A stretch of 64,000 nucleotides of DNA from Takakia lepidozioides (lineage: Eukaryota; Streptophyta; Takakiopsida; Takakiales; Takakiaceae), in NCBI GenBank assembly GCA_030704615.1, contig CM060734.1, positions 2,482,001 through 2,546,000 on the forward strand, written 5' to 3'. A program made the translations under genes and the position numbers. The notes under the pieces were generated by a model that saw only the letters and a list, made by a program, of their open reading frames with translations, searched no databases and was not told the DNA's origin. Below, in pieces: positions 43,187 to 54,389 of the stretch. How positions within the stretch are numbered: position 1 is the first letter of the stretch; each line of letters starts with the position of its first letter.

Positions 43187-43897
43187 TCACGTTGTCAATG
43201 GGACTTCGACTGCTCTCAGAACTAGCTCATGAGTCATGGGGCTCCTCCATGTAAAGTCGATTGCAGCCGTTGTACCGCCCCTAGTGATGTTCACCACAAT
43301 GTCCTGCCCTTCAATCATACCACCATCGAATATGGAAATCTTCACGTTTTCGTCGTCCACACCAATGCGAATGTCCCCATACAATGGAGAAGAGGAGCGC
43401 ACTCCTTGAGGAGAATAGGTCTCTCCGATGGAGTCCACCCACGTCCAGTGGCAGCAGTTCCACCGCAACAGCATAGCAGTGCGCCTTCTTCTGCATGGGT
43501 GACCGTCGTAGCTGGGAAAATCGGAATCGAGGATGCGCAGGAGCCACGGACTCCTCAGACCAAGATCGTCACCCCGCTCAAAGGCGTAGTGGCCTACGAT
43601 ATACTCAAAAGCCACCAATGTTTCCACAATCGAACCAGTATCTTCTGTGTAATCTGTGTACCAGATAACAATGTCTCCCGATGTGGCCGAATACATTGCA
43701 TAATCGATGCCTCCAAATGGGCAGTCGTCCCGGTTCCGGAAGCACGGCATCCTTGCAAAGGAGGACCTGAGGACGACTTGGATGCAGATGACAATGACCT
43801 TGCGGACAGCTACGAAGCCCTTAGATTTTGGAAATGATGCGAAGCGGAAGAGCAGTCCGGCCTCCAATAATGGAGCATCTGGGTCCCATGTACCCAC
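43187..43897 (-). CDS. Unknown protein A1 (paralog of 44159-44860)
   Basis: An intact frame of up to 236 codons, starting close to the central palindrome region. No known domain is recognised. Conserved with its partner: MPC.RN..DCP..G.DYAM, SGDI, FE.GY.E..Y.FERG, P W.L.I.D.D.PS..G, LRWNCCHWTW / LWRLNCCQWT, YGDIR, DGG.I.G.DIVV and HELVLR..EVP. Conserved Cys pairs and many Trp/Gly suggest a compact, perhaps mostly beta-sheet domain. No signal peptide is evident. Function unknown. Confidence 0.55.
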   Translation of the reverse strand: MGTWDPDAPLLEAGLLFRFASFPKSKGFVAVRKVIVICIQVVLRSSFARMPCFRNRDDCPFGGIDYAMYSATSGDIVIWYTDYTEDTGSIVETLVAFEYIVGHYAFERGDDLGLRSPWLLRILDSDFPSYDGHPCRRRRTAMLLRWNCCHWTWVDSIGETYSPQGVRSSSPLYGDIRIGVDDENVKISIFDGGMIEGQDIVVNITRGGTTAAIDFTWRSPMTHELVLRAVEVPLTT

Positions 43898-43982
43898 CGA
43901 CGGAGGTGGATGAACCCATACATCTTTCTCATCAAGAAGTTATAGTTTGAGATCTGCCACCGAAGTCCATCCCCCCGGATGG

Positions 43983-44000
43983 AAATTCGGCGCCGCATTT
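43983..44000. repeat. B-type palindrome between the divergent paralogs
   Basis: AAATTCGGCGCCGCATTT, one change from the standard B palindrome, lies between the two divergent ORFs (43897 and 44159). Its position suits a shared promoter or operator-like site. Confidence 0.7.
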
Positions 44001-44158
44001 ACATCGAAGAGGGGATGGACTTCGTTGTGTCCAGTGGCTATCGGCCCACCTGGCAGTGAGTGCCCATAGTTTGCATGGCAGGGTAGGAAACTGAAACGGC
44101 TACATTCATGAAGCAGCCAATCTTCATCGGTCCAGGATCCTGTAGGGGGGAAATTTAA

Positions 44159-44860
44159 ATGTGCCCTGGAGTGTTTGTGAGGAATTGCAGCGTTAGCTTG
44201 AACTTTTTCCAGCCACCGCGCTGCTCCTCCTCCATCCGGGAGCTGCTATCATTGAGCGTACTCCGCTACTCTTTTTCAAGGATGCCGTGCCGCCGAAATC
44301 CAGCCGACTGCCCTTATCATGGCCACGATTATGCTATGTTCAAACCAGAATCAGGAGACATCATTGTCTGACTCTCTGTTTTCACAGACGCTGCTGGAAT
44401 CAAGCAAGAGTCTTTGCGCGCAATGGAGTATCTGGAGGGCTATTACCGCTTTGAGCGAGGTGAGGGCGAGGGTCAATGCGGTCCGTGGGTCCTGAAAATT
44501 GTTGACCTCGATATACCAAGCTGGAAAGGGATGCCGGACAGATCACGCACGGCCTCACTTTGGCGCTTGAACTGCTGCCAGTGGACCAGGGAGGACGGCA
44601 CCGGGGAAAACTATATACGTGCAGATCACTCCGCTCTTCCAGTGTATGGAGACATTCGGCTGAGTTGCGAAGACGAATCGCACGGGCACATGAGGCCCAC
44701 AGTGACCTTGTCAATGTATGATGGTGGTATCATTGATGGACATGACATTGTCGTCGGCTCCAGCAAGGGCAGCAGAACGACCAAATTGCAGTTTACCTCG
44801 AGGTGCCGCAGCAGTGATGAGCTTGTTTTGAGGGGTATCGAAGTTCCGTCGACTTGGTGA
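44159..44860 (+). pseudogene. Unknown protein A2 (paralog of 43187-43897)
   Basis: Same family as A1 on the opposite strand, one frame with a single TGA at 44369-44371 right after SGDIIV, where A1 has Trp (TGG). Conserved stretches include MPCRRNPADCPYHGHDYAM, EYLEGYYRFERGEG and LWRLNCCQWT, then YGDIRLS, DGGIIDGHDIVV and DELVLRGIEVP. Stop TGA at 44858. An inverted duplication has made two divergent copies, one of which seems broken by a G-to-A change. Confidence 0.55.
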
Positions 44861-45117
44861 AGCCCATGTAGAAGGAGGAAGGGCTTAGTTTTGTCTGCAG
44901 TTGGTAAATGTGAGACATCGTGTCCGATCAATAAACCCATCGTACCTCACTTATGTATGATTGTGTTTCATTCTGTTGAATAACTGTCGGAATTGGCCCA
45001 CTGTTTACAATTTGATGTCTCATTTCTACAATGTGTCTGTCCGGATGAATATAGCAGAGTAACCGGTATGTGAGTCATGTGTCAAGAATATACCAGAGTA
45101 ACGCCATGTCGGACATT

Positions 45118-45852
45118 GAAATGCGGCGCCGCATTTCCATGTCGGCATCGAAATGCGGCACCGCATTTCCATGTGGGACAAGGAAATGCGGTGCATCATT
45201 TCCGTCCAGGTACACGAAATACCAACACGGGTCTATAAATTGGACAGACAACGAGGTTGGCATTGCAAATGCGGCGACGCATTTCCAGCTTGGCAATGGA
45301 AACTTCTTTTTGGACAAGGGAATGCGGTGCCGCATTTCCGTCCAACACTTCGAAAAGTGTGACATTTCCGACCAGCGCGATGGAATGCGTTACCGCATTT
45401 CCGTGAGAGGGTCTGCAAATGGACAAATTGCGATGTCCGTTCTGGAAATGCGGCGCCGCATTTCCATGTCCGTCATCGACTTTTTTTTTACAATGGAATG
45501 CGGTGCCAATTTTTGGTGATGGGCCTGCAGTTCGAACAACGACCATCCCCAATATGGAAATGCGGCACCGCATTTTCAATTCCGCCATCTCGACCTCCTT
45601 GTTCGACCTCCTTGTTCGACCTCTGTAAGCGTGGTGGCATCCATGCAATGGGCGGGAGAGGCCAAAACTGGCGTGTGGACAAAGGAAATTTTGGAAATGC
45701 GGCACCGCATTTCCAATCGGCCGATTACTTTTTACTATGCCAACATTGAAATGGAAAATTTAGTCCCTCCCCTGTTTTGGAAATGCGGTGCCGCATTTCC
45801 AAAAGAGGTTCTTAGAGTTGCCAAAATTTTGGAAATGCGGTGCCCCATTTCT
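45118..45852. repeat. B palindrome cluster on the 3' side of the methyltransferase gene
   Basis: About 12 copies of AAATGCGGYRCCGCATTT with flanking GG and CC at irregular spacing (32-135 bp): near 45118, 45151, 45183, 45268, 45321, 45383, 45445, 45557, 45693, 45778 and 45834. Centres are CG, CA, TG or TA. Open frames across it (MRRRIS, GNAAPHF) are artefacts of the repeat. Confidence 0.85.
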
Positions 45853-45988
45853 GATTTTGGGAGCGTCGTGGTTTCAGCGATTGTGTGGCTGGAATGCACA
45901 CTGGAGAGGGGTCACGAATGTCTGGCAGAATTTCCTTTATATATTCTGGAAGAGAATTTACATTTACAGAGACTTCATTAAAATTCTA

Positions 45989-48900
45989 TTAATCTTGAAA
46001 ATCATCCGAATCCTCATCCTGTTCTAGACTGTCCTGCTCCGCCTCCACCCCCTCAGTGCCTTTCTCATCTCCAGCGGACTGCTCGTTGGCCAGGCTTTCG
46101 AAAATCCCATCTTCCCCTTGCGGAACTGTCCATCTCACCTCCGTTGGGTCGTCTTCCTCCCTATCTGCGTCGCTCTCATCCGCTGAATCACATATGTACT
46201 TTCGTACCCGTCTACCTGTCTGAGCTGCTGCCAACTCTTTCCTTATCCTTCTGTCCTCCCTAGCCCTCTCCAAAATCTGCTCTACTTTACTGGGATTCTC
46301 ACTTCTTCTAATCGTTGTATTTGCGAGTTTAGCTGCATAACTAGGAAGGGAGTAGTCCCTCACCGGGCTCGTCATGAAGTCGGCCCTCGCAAAGAACGGG
46401 ACATTCTTCCTGGCAGGAAGTGTAGGCCCTACATGTTTCGACCCGGACCCTGCAATCCTGCACATGACAATCATCAACGAGACTAATGAGAACCACAGTC
46501 GGGAAATTCGTTTGACATAAATGACCCAGAAGGCTTTGCAAACTTACAATGTTTGCACTCACTCGTATTCCGGGTTCTCCTCCGCATCAATGTCCACTGT
46601 GTCTTCGGACTCCGACGAATCCGAGGAGACTTCCGCTCTGTCGGGAGCCTTAACATTCCGTTGCAGCCCTTCCAGATGGGATCCCCACACGGATGAATCC
46701 TCCTCGTAGGCAAAGAGGTGCCGGTCGAAAACCGCCCAGCCCACATTGAGGCACCTGTTACAATGCCATCCACACATTACCACATGGCGCTTCAGATGTT
46801 GCGAACTACATCCTAACGAGAATTTGCAGAACAACATAGATCAAGATTCTGCATACCTGTCCCACAGATGAGGTCGAGCACTGTGCCCTCCATGTCTGTG
46901 CATGTCTCCATAATTGTCTGAATGAAGGCAGGGCTCCGAGTCCGTGAGTACCGCAGGGGTTCCGTTGAAGTGAGGCTATGAGGGAGAAGTTCCTTGGGAA
47001 CGTTGTTGAACAGAACGTCGTAATCGAGTGGGTCGCAGTTCGGGTCAACCTTTCCTCCCTCCTTCCGGAAAGCAAAGGTGGAGTTCTCCTTCACAAAGCA
47101 GTATGCATCGAACTGCTTCGTCTGCATACACAGGGGGAAAACGATTAGAAACCGAATGCGGCACCGCATTTGAAAACACCCAAGCAAATGAATGGACGAG
47201 TGCCAGTGTCGTAATCACCTTCTTCCCTTCCGACCGAAGGCCCAGTGTGTTGATGCACGTCCACTTCTTTTTCAGAATCGGGACGGCGCTCTTGCGGGTC
47301 CACTTCGCAATTCCTGTCTGAGTGTTTTTTCCTCTGCTCGCCAGGACAACCACACACAGCCTCTGTCGTCCAACACCATGCGGGCAAGCCCGAATCCTTT
47401 CTTCCAAAAGTCCTCCGAGTACCTGTTCCAAGATGGCAAAGCTTGCAGTCCTTCCACAGGCTCTCCGTCCGGAATATCCAAGATGATCATATCGCAAGAC
47501 CACTCGGTGGCATTTCCGCCCCTCCTACAATCCTTGTCTGCACACACCCTCTCAAAGAACGAGACCATATTCTGAAATCCTGGGGTGTCGGAAGGCTCTT
47601 CGGCAGTCGCCTTCTTCAGTGCTCTGCCCTTCAGACCCTCCATGGTCTTCATGTATGCCAACTTGGCTGCCCGTCCATCCAAACCGCCAAGAAACTCTCA
47701 TTTACACACTGGACTACTGTTTCGGGAGCCACTTTCGGCCTCTTCATTTCCATTGGCTCGAAAGGGTGCCCCCCTGGGGGGTTGAAGAGTGCCTTCTTTG
47801 CCGAGCCAGTTCTCGTGCCTCTCGTGACAACGGTGGGCACAGGGGAGGCAGCCTGCGTTTGGGGGGGTGGGCTGGTTGCAAAGTCTCCATCGGAGTCCTC
47901 TTCCTCACCCTCTTCCTGAACAGGCTGTTTCTGCTTCTTCGTTTTGGCGGGTGTCACAACAGCTGCTCCTTGCTGGCGAGTCCTCTTCTTCGACCCCTTC
48001 TGTTGGGCCTGCACAGCTGCATCCACCGTCTTTTGTGCCATCTCAGCTGCCTTTCTGGATTCTTCCAGAGCAGCAGATTCCTTTGCCGACTTTGGCCCAG
48101 CAGGGACACGTCTTTCCTGTCTCTTCTCTTCTCTTCTGCCAAGGCGTGCAGATCTTTCTCAGACTCGTCAACAATACCGCCAGACATGTCCAGGTACCAC
48201 GGGCATCCAACGAGATGCGCGGGATGCCATTGTTTCTGCATCTCGGGTGTGTAGACACAGCTTGGGCCCGCCACGGTCCAAGCCATGAAGAACGGGGGCT
48301 CTTGAGCCAGGGCCCCTGTCTGAAGGAGCACGTATTTCATATACCTGCAAGGCAGTCAGCATGCGTGAGCAAAAGTTGAGACCAACCTACTCGCAGAGTG
48401 CCACCGAAAACATAAAATGCGAATGCGGTGCCGCATTTCCGAGACAAACCTCGTAACCAGGCTTCGCATACAAGGGCAGCTGTGCTTCACCTGTAAACAA
48501 TTCGCATTGCAGCTTTCCCCGCTCCCTCCTGATGTGTAAACTCCACGCTCCTTCTTGCTGTCTGTAGCTCTCTGGCAAAAGGTTGTCCTTGTACGCACAT
48601 CTGAAACGTGTCACGTAGTCTTCCAATGTCTGTGTTCCATCCCATTTGACGTACAAGCCGAACGAATTTGTGTGCATTACGACTTGCTCCTTCGCATTCG
48701 ACATTACCTGCGATTCCCAAATGCATTGTCACGTAGCAGTTCAGGGAATTCATGTCAGAAAAGCAAATCTGGGGAAGTACCTTGAATTACCTGGAACCAC
48801 CAAGTCATACGGTTGAGCCACACATCCACTGCAGGGTCGGAAACTTCCAGTGGAAAAGACCACATTGTCCTTATGCTCTCGGATGCATTCCAGATCGACA

Positions 48901-51200
48901 GCCACCGTGTCTGCCATTTCCGATCCAATGTCAGGAGCTGGAAGAGAGTGGCTATTGCTAGGAAGGAACTTCAATGCATTGAAACCTCACCTTCTCTTTC
49001 GCCTCCACACATGCCGTTGAGAGGTGATGCAGTTTCTCCAATTGCATGGTCGGCTGCATGGCCCAAATAGTGTTTTGCAATCTCGGGGATGAAGTCCTTT
49101 CCAAGTGCCGGATCTGCAATTGCCACCAGCTTCACAAGCTTTGACTTGTATTTGGTTCTGGACTTGACACCGGCTTCCTTCAAGTGCTCAGTCAATGACT
49201 GCAACGTTTTGACCTGCCCCTCACTTTCCATGAAGAAGCGTTTGGCATGGGCCAAATCCAGCTTGATGTTTGACTGCCAACAAAAACATGCAGAAGCGTT
49301 ACATTCGATTCATGTGGAAACATTACTGAAAATTGGGGAAGGATGAGCAGAGGGAAATTGGAAGACGACTTACTTCGTATATCACCTCCACCATTCCATC
49401 CATAGTGAGACGATACCATGTCCGGTCTGTTTTTGCAACGGCTTTCTGAATGAGCTCGGGCTCCAGCATTTCCGCAAACATCTGCGGATCAGTGAGACCA
49501 GTTTTCCTCACCCTGTACAGCATATGTGCCATGTGGGTATGCACGTATGCATTCTCAGTGACCCTGCAAGGCACACTCTCCAGTTCAGTACACGGAAGCA
49601 CGGAACAAACCAGAATGGAAACCGAAATGCGGCACCGCATTTCGAACGTGCTAGGGAGGGTATGAGTATCTTACGAGTTGAGGTCCGCCATGGCATTCTT
49701 GAGCAGGGAGGAGTCTGCTGCCTTCACCTTCAGGATGACACACTCCACCATGTAATGCCAGCCAATGTGCTTGGCATGGTTCTGCTTGATGTACTCCCAC
49801 CAGGCGAGAAGTCGGTGATTCCCGTCCCACACAAAGAACATTTTACCCGACATATGGCCGAAGTCTGGATCACCCTTCAGCGTCGCCTCGAATTCGTCGT
49901 TGCGAGTGTGCCAGTGGGTATCCCACGTTGACAATTCATCGGCAGTGGGTCCACGAGTTTCGCCGTCCTCATTCTCAATGGAAACGTAAAACGCTGCCGA
50001 TCCCAGACGGTACCCTTCTCGAAATGCGAACTTGAGCTTATCCACATCTCCGGGAAGGGCCTGCCTGACGATGGAAGGGAGACCATGCGACAGAGTGGGA
50101 TTCGAAGAGTCCGCTGGAATACCCTGCTGCCCAGAACTCTGCCAATGCTACTGTGTGTCTCCTCCAACATTTTATCCGCTGCACTTTTGAAATCCTCCGG
50201 AGACATGTCTGTAGGTGCCGGTAGTGGCTGAGCAGCTGGAGCATCCTCAACTGGAGCTGCACTCTGGGGCCTGTCTACAGGCAATTCTGCCATTGCAGAG
50301 GCCTCCTCCGGGCCTGCTTGCTCATCGGTGGTGAGGTCTTGCTGCGAACGTTGAGCGGCAGCACCCTCCTCCGGTACCAAATCGAGATCAACGGTCGATC
50401 CCATTGCCTTCGCTGCAGCAGAGTCGGCCCCAACATCTGCAGGCGGGAAATCCTCCAGGAACTGAGCTTCAGCTCGTGGAAGCGGTTTTGCGGGAGATTG
50501 TTCGCCCGTCGCCCTGATTGCCTTCTGCTTCCTCATCCTTGCAGGTGAAGGTGTCTGCTGCAATTGAATCTGTCTTCTACCCTGCTGCTTCATTCGCGTT
50601 GGGGGGGTGAATCAGCCTGAGCCGGTTCAGAAGCCAGTAGAGGGACGGGCTGCTTCTTCTTCGACTTTGCTGGAGAAGGGCCCGACCCCTGCTGGCGATT
50701 CTCCATGACCGAAGAACGCGAGTCGATCTCTGGGCTTTGAACTTGCCCTTCGAAGACGCGTCTTTGAATCGCACAGGGCTAGGCCCGGCAGGAATACCCG
50801 CGCTCGGGGATCAGGTGGGTGTACGTGCTGCAGCTAGCTCCTCGGACTCTTCCTGCGGCTCTTCGGATTCCTGCGATCCCTCCAGCACGTCCACCTTTCC
50901 TGTTAGGCATGCAAACATGTTCTGCATTCAAGTCTCCTAGCATTCAGTCTAAGAATTACAGAAGCAAAATGGGGGGTTCGGTGCTCAATCAGCTGCGCGC
51001 AGCCCGATCGCATGGAGCTCTCACTGGTGGCTGGGTTGCCTGAGTGGCCTGCTGCTCGGAGATGGCAATCTCCTCCTGTAGACGCATCTGCTTCCTCCCC
51101 TTCGGCATTGGCCTACGTCCGAAGTATAATTTTCGGAGCTTGCGACGAGGTCTCCTGTCTGGTGCACGAACTCCCCCCCTCTCAGGTTCGAGCATAAGAA
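45989..51200 (-). CDS. ParB-like domain fused to beta-class DNA methyltransferase, multi-exon
   Basis: Exon model from GT-AG sites and phase: last exon 45989-46457, then 46563-46812, 46857-47121, 47219-48344, 48450-48707, 48791-48937, 48992-49273, 49374-49563, 49675-50593. A basic N-terminal exon near 51000-51196 is possible. The 50590-50150 part is acidic and Ala/Gln-rich. Next comes a ParB/sulfiredoxin-like motif FVWDGNHRLLAWWEY (near 49820) followed by HYMVECVILKV and a helical region. The C-terminal half has WSCDMIILDIPDGEP (motif IV site, DIPD instead of DPPY-like) and TRSPAFIQTIMETCTDMEGT, then VLDLICGTG spliced to CSSQHLKRHVV (motif I). Motif IV before I is the beta class (N6-adenine or N4-cytosine). 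Apparent one-base shifts near 50150, 48120, 47693 and 47330 leave open whether it is active. Tail: acidic, with a basic RRVRKY patch. Confidence 0.72.
47150..47172. repeat. B palindrome inside an intron of the methyltransferase gene
   Basis: AATGCGGCACCGCATTT lies in the intron 47122-47218. Further intronic copies occur at 48420-48440 (intron 48345-48449) and 49624-49644 (intron 49564-49674). The palindrome is thus dispersed within the transcription unit. Confidence 0.75.
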
Positions 51201-51539
51201 GAACAGAGAGAGGGAAAAAGGGGCAAAGAGTGCAGATGGAAAGGGCGCGAGAGGGGTGACTGAGGAGACACGACAAAAGTAGATGAAACGGCGGTGATGC
51301 ACCACTTGGGTTCGAAAGGGTTACAGAAAGTGTCTCCTCGTGGAGTTTGCGTCATTACGAAATTCGAATCGTTCAGGGTACGCCTGCCGTCCGAAAAACA
51401 AACATCATTATCCAACGGTCAGGCCGCGCCGCCTCATGCCCTTCAGTCAGATAGAGTGCCGACATGTGCAGCAATTCCGTTGCTCCACGTGTTCACATTT
51501 CAAGGCATTTCCGTCCCAGCGTCTGATCAGTTGGAGCGA
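51200..51539. other. Presumed 5' region of the methyltransferase gene
   Basis: No clear TATA box. Minus-strand ORFs here (for example ending at 51276) are basic and low in complexity and may be leader. The region links the gene start to the B array. Confidence 0.35.
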
Positions 51540-53090
51540 AAATGCGAATGCGGCGCCGCATTTCCGTTAAGTACCATCACGAAGCTACACATCCGTACTT
51601 GTTGGAAGAAAATGCGGCACCGCATTTCCGTTCCACCTTCACATACCTTAGTTGTTGAACGGAAATACGGTGCCGCATCTCCGTCCCACAGCTCCATGTA
51701 TGAGATTCAAAAGGGAAATGCGGCGCCGCATTTCCGTTCTGGAATGTCGAAAGGTGCGATTCGGACGGGAATGAGGCACAACATTTCAGTTCCCGTGGTT
51801 CATGATTTTCAATGTGAACGGAAATGCGGTACCGCATTTCCGTTCGGGAAAGTATAGAGGTCTCACCTGGACAGAAATGCGGTGCCGCATTTCCGGTCTC
51901 GAAAGTTTGAAGGTCTCACATGGATGGAAATGCGCCAACACATTTCCGTAGCACAACTCCAAGCCCCATATAGAAAACGGAAATGCGGCGCCGCATTTCC
52001 GTTCTAGAATGTCGGAAGGTGCGACTCGGACGGAAATGCGGTGCCGCATTTCTGTTCCCGTTGCGCACGATTTTCAGTCAGAACGGAAATGCGGTACCGC
52101 ATTTCCGTTCTGTAGAGTATTAACGTCTGACGCTGGCGGAAATGCTGTGCCGCATTTTCGTTCCACAGCTCCATGCCTCACATACAAAACGGAAATGCGG
52201 CGCCGCATTTCCGTTTTGGAATGTCGGAAGGTGCGACTCCGACGGAACTGCGGTACCGCATTTCAGTTCCGATGTTTCAGGATATTTCATCAGAACGGAA
52301 ATGCGGTGCCGCATTTCCCTTTTGAATCTAATACATTCCGTTCTGGAATGTTGGGAGGTGCGACTCGGATGGAAATGCGTTGCCGCATTTCAGTTCCGAT
52401 GGTTCACGATTTTCAGTCAGAATGGAAATGCGGTACCGCATTTCCGTTCTGGAATGTTGGTAGGTGCGACTCGGATGGAAATACGCTGCCACATTTCAGT
52501 TCAGATGGTTCACGATTTTCAGTCAGAACGGAAATGCGGTACCGCATTTCCGTTCTGGATAGTATGAATGTCTCAAGCGGTCGGAATTGCGCTGTATGAA
52601 GCTGTCGGAATCGCACTCGGCTCCATGCATCAGATACAAAATGGAAATGCGGCGCCGCATTTCCGTTCTGGAATGTCGGAACGTGCGACTCGGACAGAAA
52701 TGCGGTGCCGCATTTATGTTCCCGTTGTTCATAATTCTCAATCAGAACGGAAATGCGGTACCGCATTTCCGTTATGGAGAGTATGAATGTCTTTTAAGGA
52801 CGGAAATGTGCTGCAGCATTTCTATCCCTCAGCTCCATGCATCAGATACAAAATGGAAATGCGGCGCCGCATTTCCGTTCTGGAATGTCGGAAAAGTGCG
52901 ACTCGGACGGAAATGCGGTGCCGCATTTCTGTTCCCGTTGTTCATAAATCTCAATCAGAACGGAAATGCGGTACCGCATTTCCGTTCCACCTTCACATAC
53001 CGTGCTTGCTGGATGGAAATGCGTTACCGCATTTCCGTTCTGGAGAGTATAAAGGTTTCCCCGGACGGAAACTCGGTGCCGCATTTCCGT
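51540..53090. repeat. B palindrome array with higher-order structure
   Basis: About 29 palindromes at a step of about 53 bp. Four spacer types follow in order: ...ctggaatgtcggaaggtgcg..., ...cccgttgttcataattctcag..., ...ctggagagtatgaatgtct..., ...cacagctccatgcatcagata.... They make a higher-order unit of about 214 bp whose four palindromes have centres CG, TG, TA, TG. Near-identical units begin near 51960, 52175, 52630 and 52845. It lies between the divergent methyltransferase and transposase genes. Long ORFs through it are repeat artefacts. Confidence 0.85.
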
Positions 53091-53301
53091 CCACCAGCAA
53101 TCGAAAGAATCACTCGGGACGGGAAATCTGGAACCTCAATGGGTTGCATTGTTCCGAGACAACACAGTTGCGGCCAGTCTTGATGAGCACAACTTGGTTG
53201 TCTGACCGTTTTAACTAACAGTACTGGCACTTGTCAGTGCGAACGTTCCTGTCTGCACCGAGAATACTGCTGGATCCACCCTCAGGAGAAACTGTTATGA
53301 G

Positions 53302-54387
53302 ATGTTATTTCATCGCCGAATCGACCATCATTGTCATACTTACTGGCTATGGAATCAAACCTCCCAACTTCATGCATGTAGCTTGAAACAATACTTTCCA
53401 CTTCAATGTGCGACTTCCAATCGTCGATGGACTCCGCAAATCCACTTAGATGGTGCCTGTGAGACTTGGTCTGTCGCTATACTGAACCTCGCACTTGCCA
53501 ACTCCGTGCGATGTTCGATGGCTCCGAATTCCTACGCTATAGTTTGCTGTCCTCCGCAACTTGGGAGAGCCTGGATCCCAAATGAGGGAGGACTTTGCAG
53601 AGTGACTGAAACTTACCTTTGTTCCAAATTCAAGCTCAAACCGGGCACAGTTTATTTGGAAGAAGAAAGGAAGGATGTTCCTGGACAGGTTGACGAGACC
53701 ATTGTCGTGCTAGGTAACGACGGAGGTTGCGGAATCGAATGGCACGTTCCCCCGTCAGACACCATCCTGTACCGAGCTGTGGGAATGCCCATTCCCTTTC
53801 CGAATCAGTCGCTGCCCACACCATCCACAAAGGAGTCCGGAAACCGAGAGGCGGCCACTGCCAACAGAGAGGTATGCAACGATAATCATTCCCGACCTGG
53901 ACCATCAAGACCCTCCATAGCTTCTCGTGTGGACGTATTCGACATTTCCGACGAGGAAGATGATTGCATTGAGGTACCCATGTCCTCCACACGGTCGTTC
54001 AAATCCGGCATGGACGTCTCTGTCGGTGCTACGAATGTGCCCTCGAGCATAACTCCAACCCGGTCCATTGTGCAGCTCCTACGACAACATCACCTCGATG
54101 GTTCTCGCTCCGAGCTGGCTGCTCTCGACTATGCCAAATTTCCAGTCAGAAAGGTAACTTTTCTGCCTCCCGAAGTCGATGGCAATGTCATCTTCGAGTT
54201 TCCACCTGTTTCTTCGTCAAAGAAAGCCTCCGGGATGTTAACAGACATGGATCGAAAGCATGACGGACACCCCTGGTGTGTGACGAAGACCAGTAGCATG
54301 AAAATTGCTGATGGTGTTCGTGTACGATATGTCCTCTGTGCGGGGAAGCTGAGGTGCCTCAATCCCACCTGCTTCCACTTTCTTACA
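53302..54387 (+). pseudogene. MULE transposase N-terminal half, truncated
   Basis: An open frame of 362 codons without internal stop. A variable head with DISDEEDDCIEVP acidic stretch (near 53940) leads to KVTFLPPEVDGNVIFEFPP and SGMLTDMDRKHDGHPWCV. The conserved DGVRVRYVLCAGKLRCLNPTC follows, a Cys-containing region typical of the N-terminus of this MULE group and placed just before the part where copy 1 (20775-18094) begins. The catalytic core and SWIM finger are lost: after CFHFLT the sequence changes abruptly to CACAG repeats of the next gypsy element. The true start codon is uncertain. Confidence 0.6.
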
Positions 54388-54389
54388 TA

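Larger units (their letters stand above)
42724..54389 (+). mobile_element. MULE carrying a ParB-methyltransferase gene, truncated at its right end
   Basis: The left terminus holds CTATTTCATGAGCC and catgagcc repeats, as at 17236. Contents in order: divergent paralog pair, B palindromes, ParB-methyltransferase gene (minus), B palindrome array, and the 5' half of a MULE transposase (plus). The right end is cut by the gypsy element starting near 54390. The MULE remnant at 17236-20775 supplies the missing right part (transposase C-terminus, then terminus), so the full element would exceed 14 kb. Whether all genes belong to one transposon is inference from order, shared palindromes and termini. 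Confidence 0.65.

Noticed and set aside
46800-50600. Plus-strand ORFs (for example 47619-48254, 47867-48379) as genes
   Set aside because: They are shadows of minus-strand exons, whose splice sites, phase and methyltransferase motifs fit one gene model.
51577-53218. Long ORFs on both strands across the B arrays (repeating MRRRIS, GNAAPHF, KCGTAFPF)
   Set aside because: They come from the palindromic repeat itself, appear in several frames and both strands at once, and have no independent coding signal.
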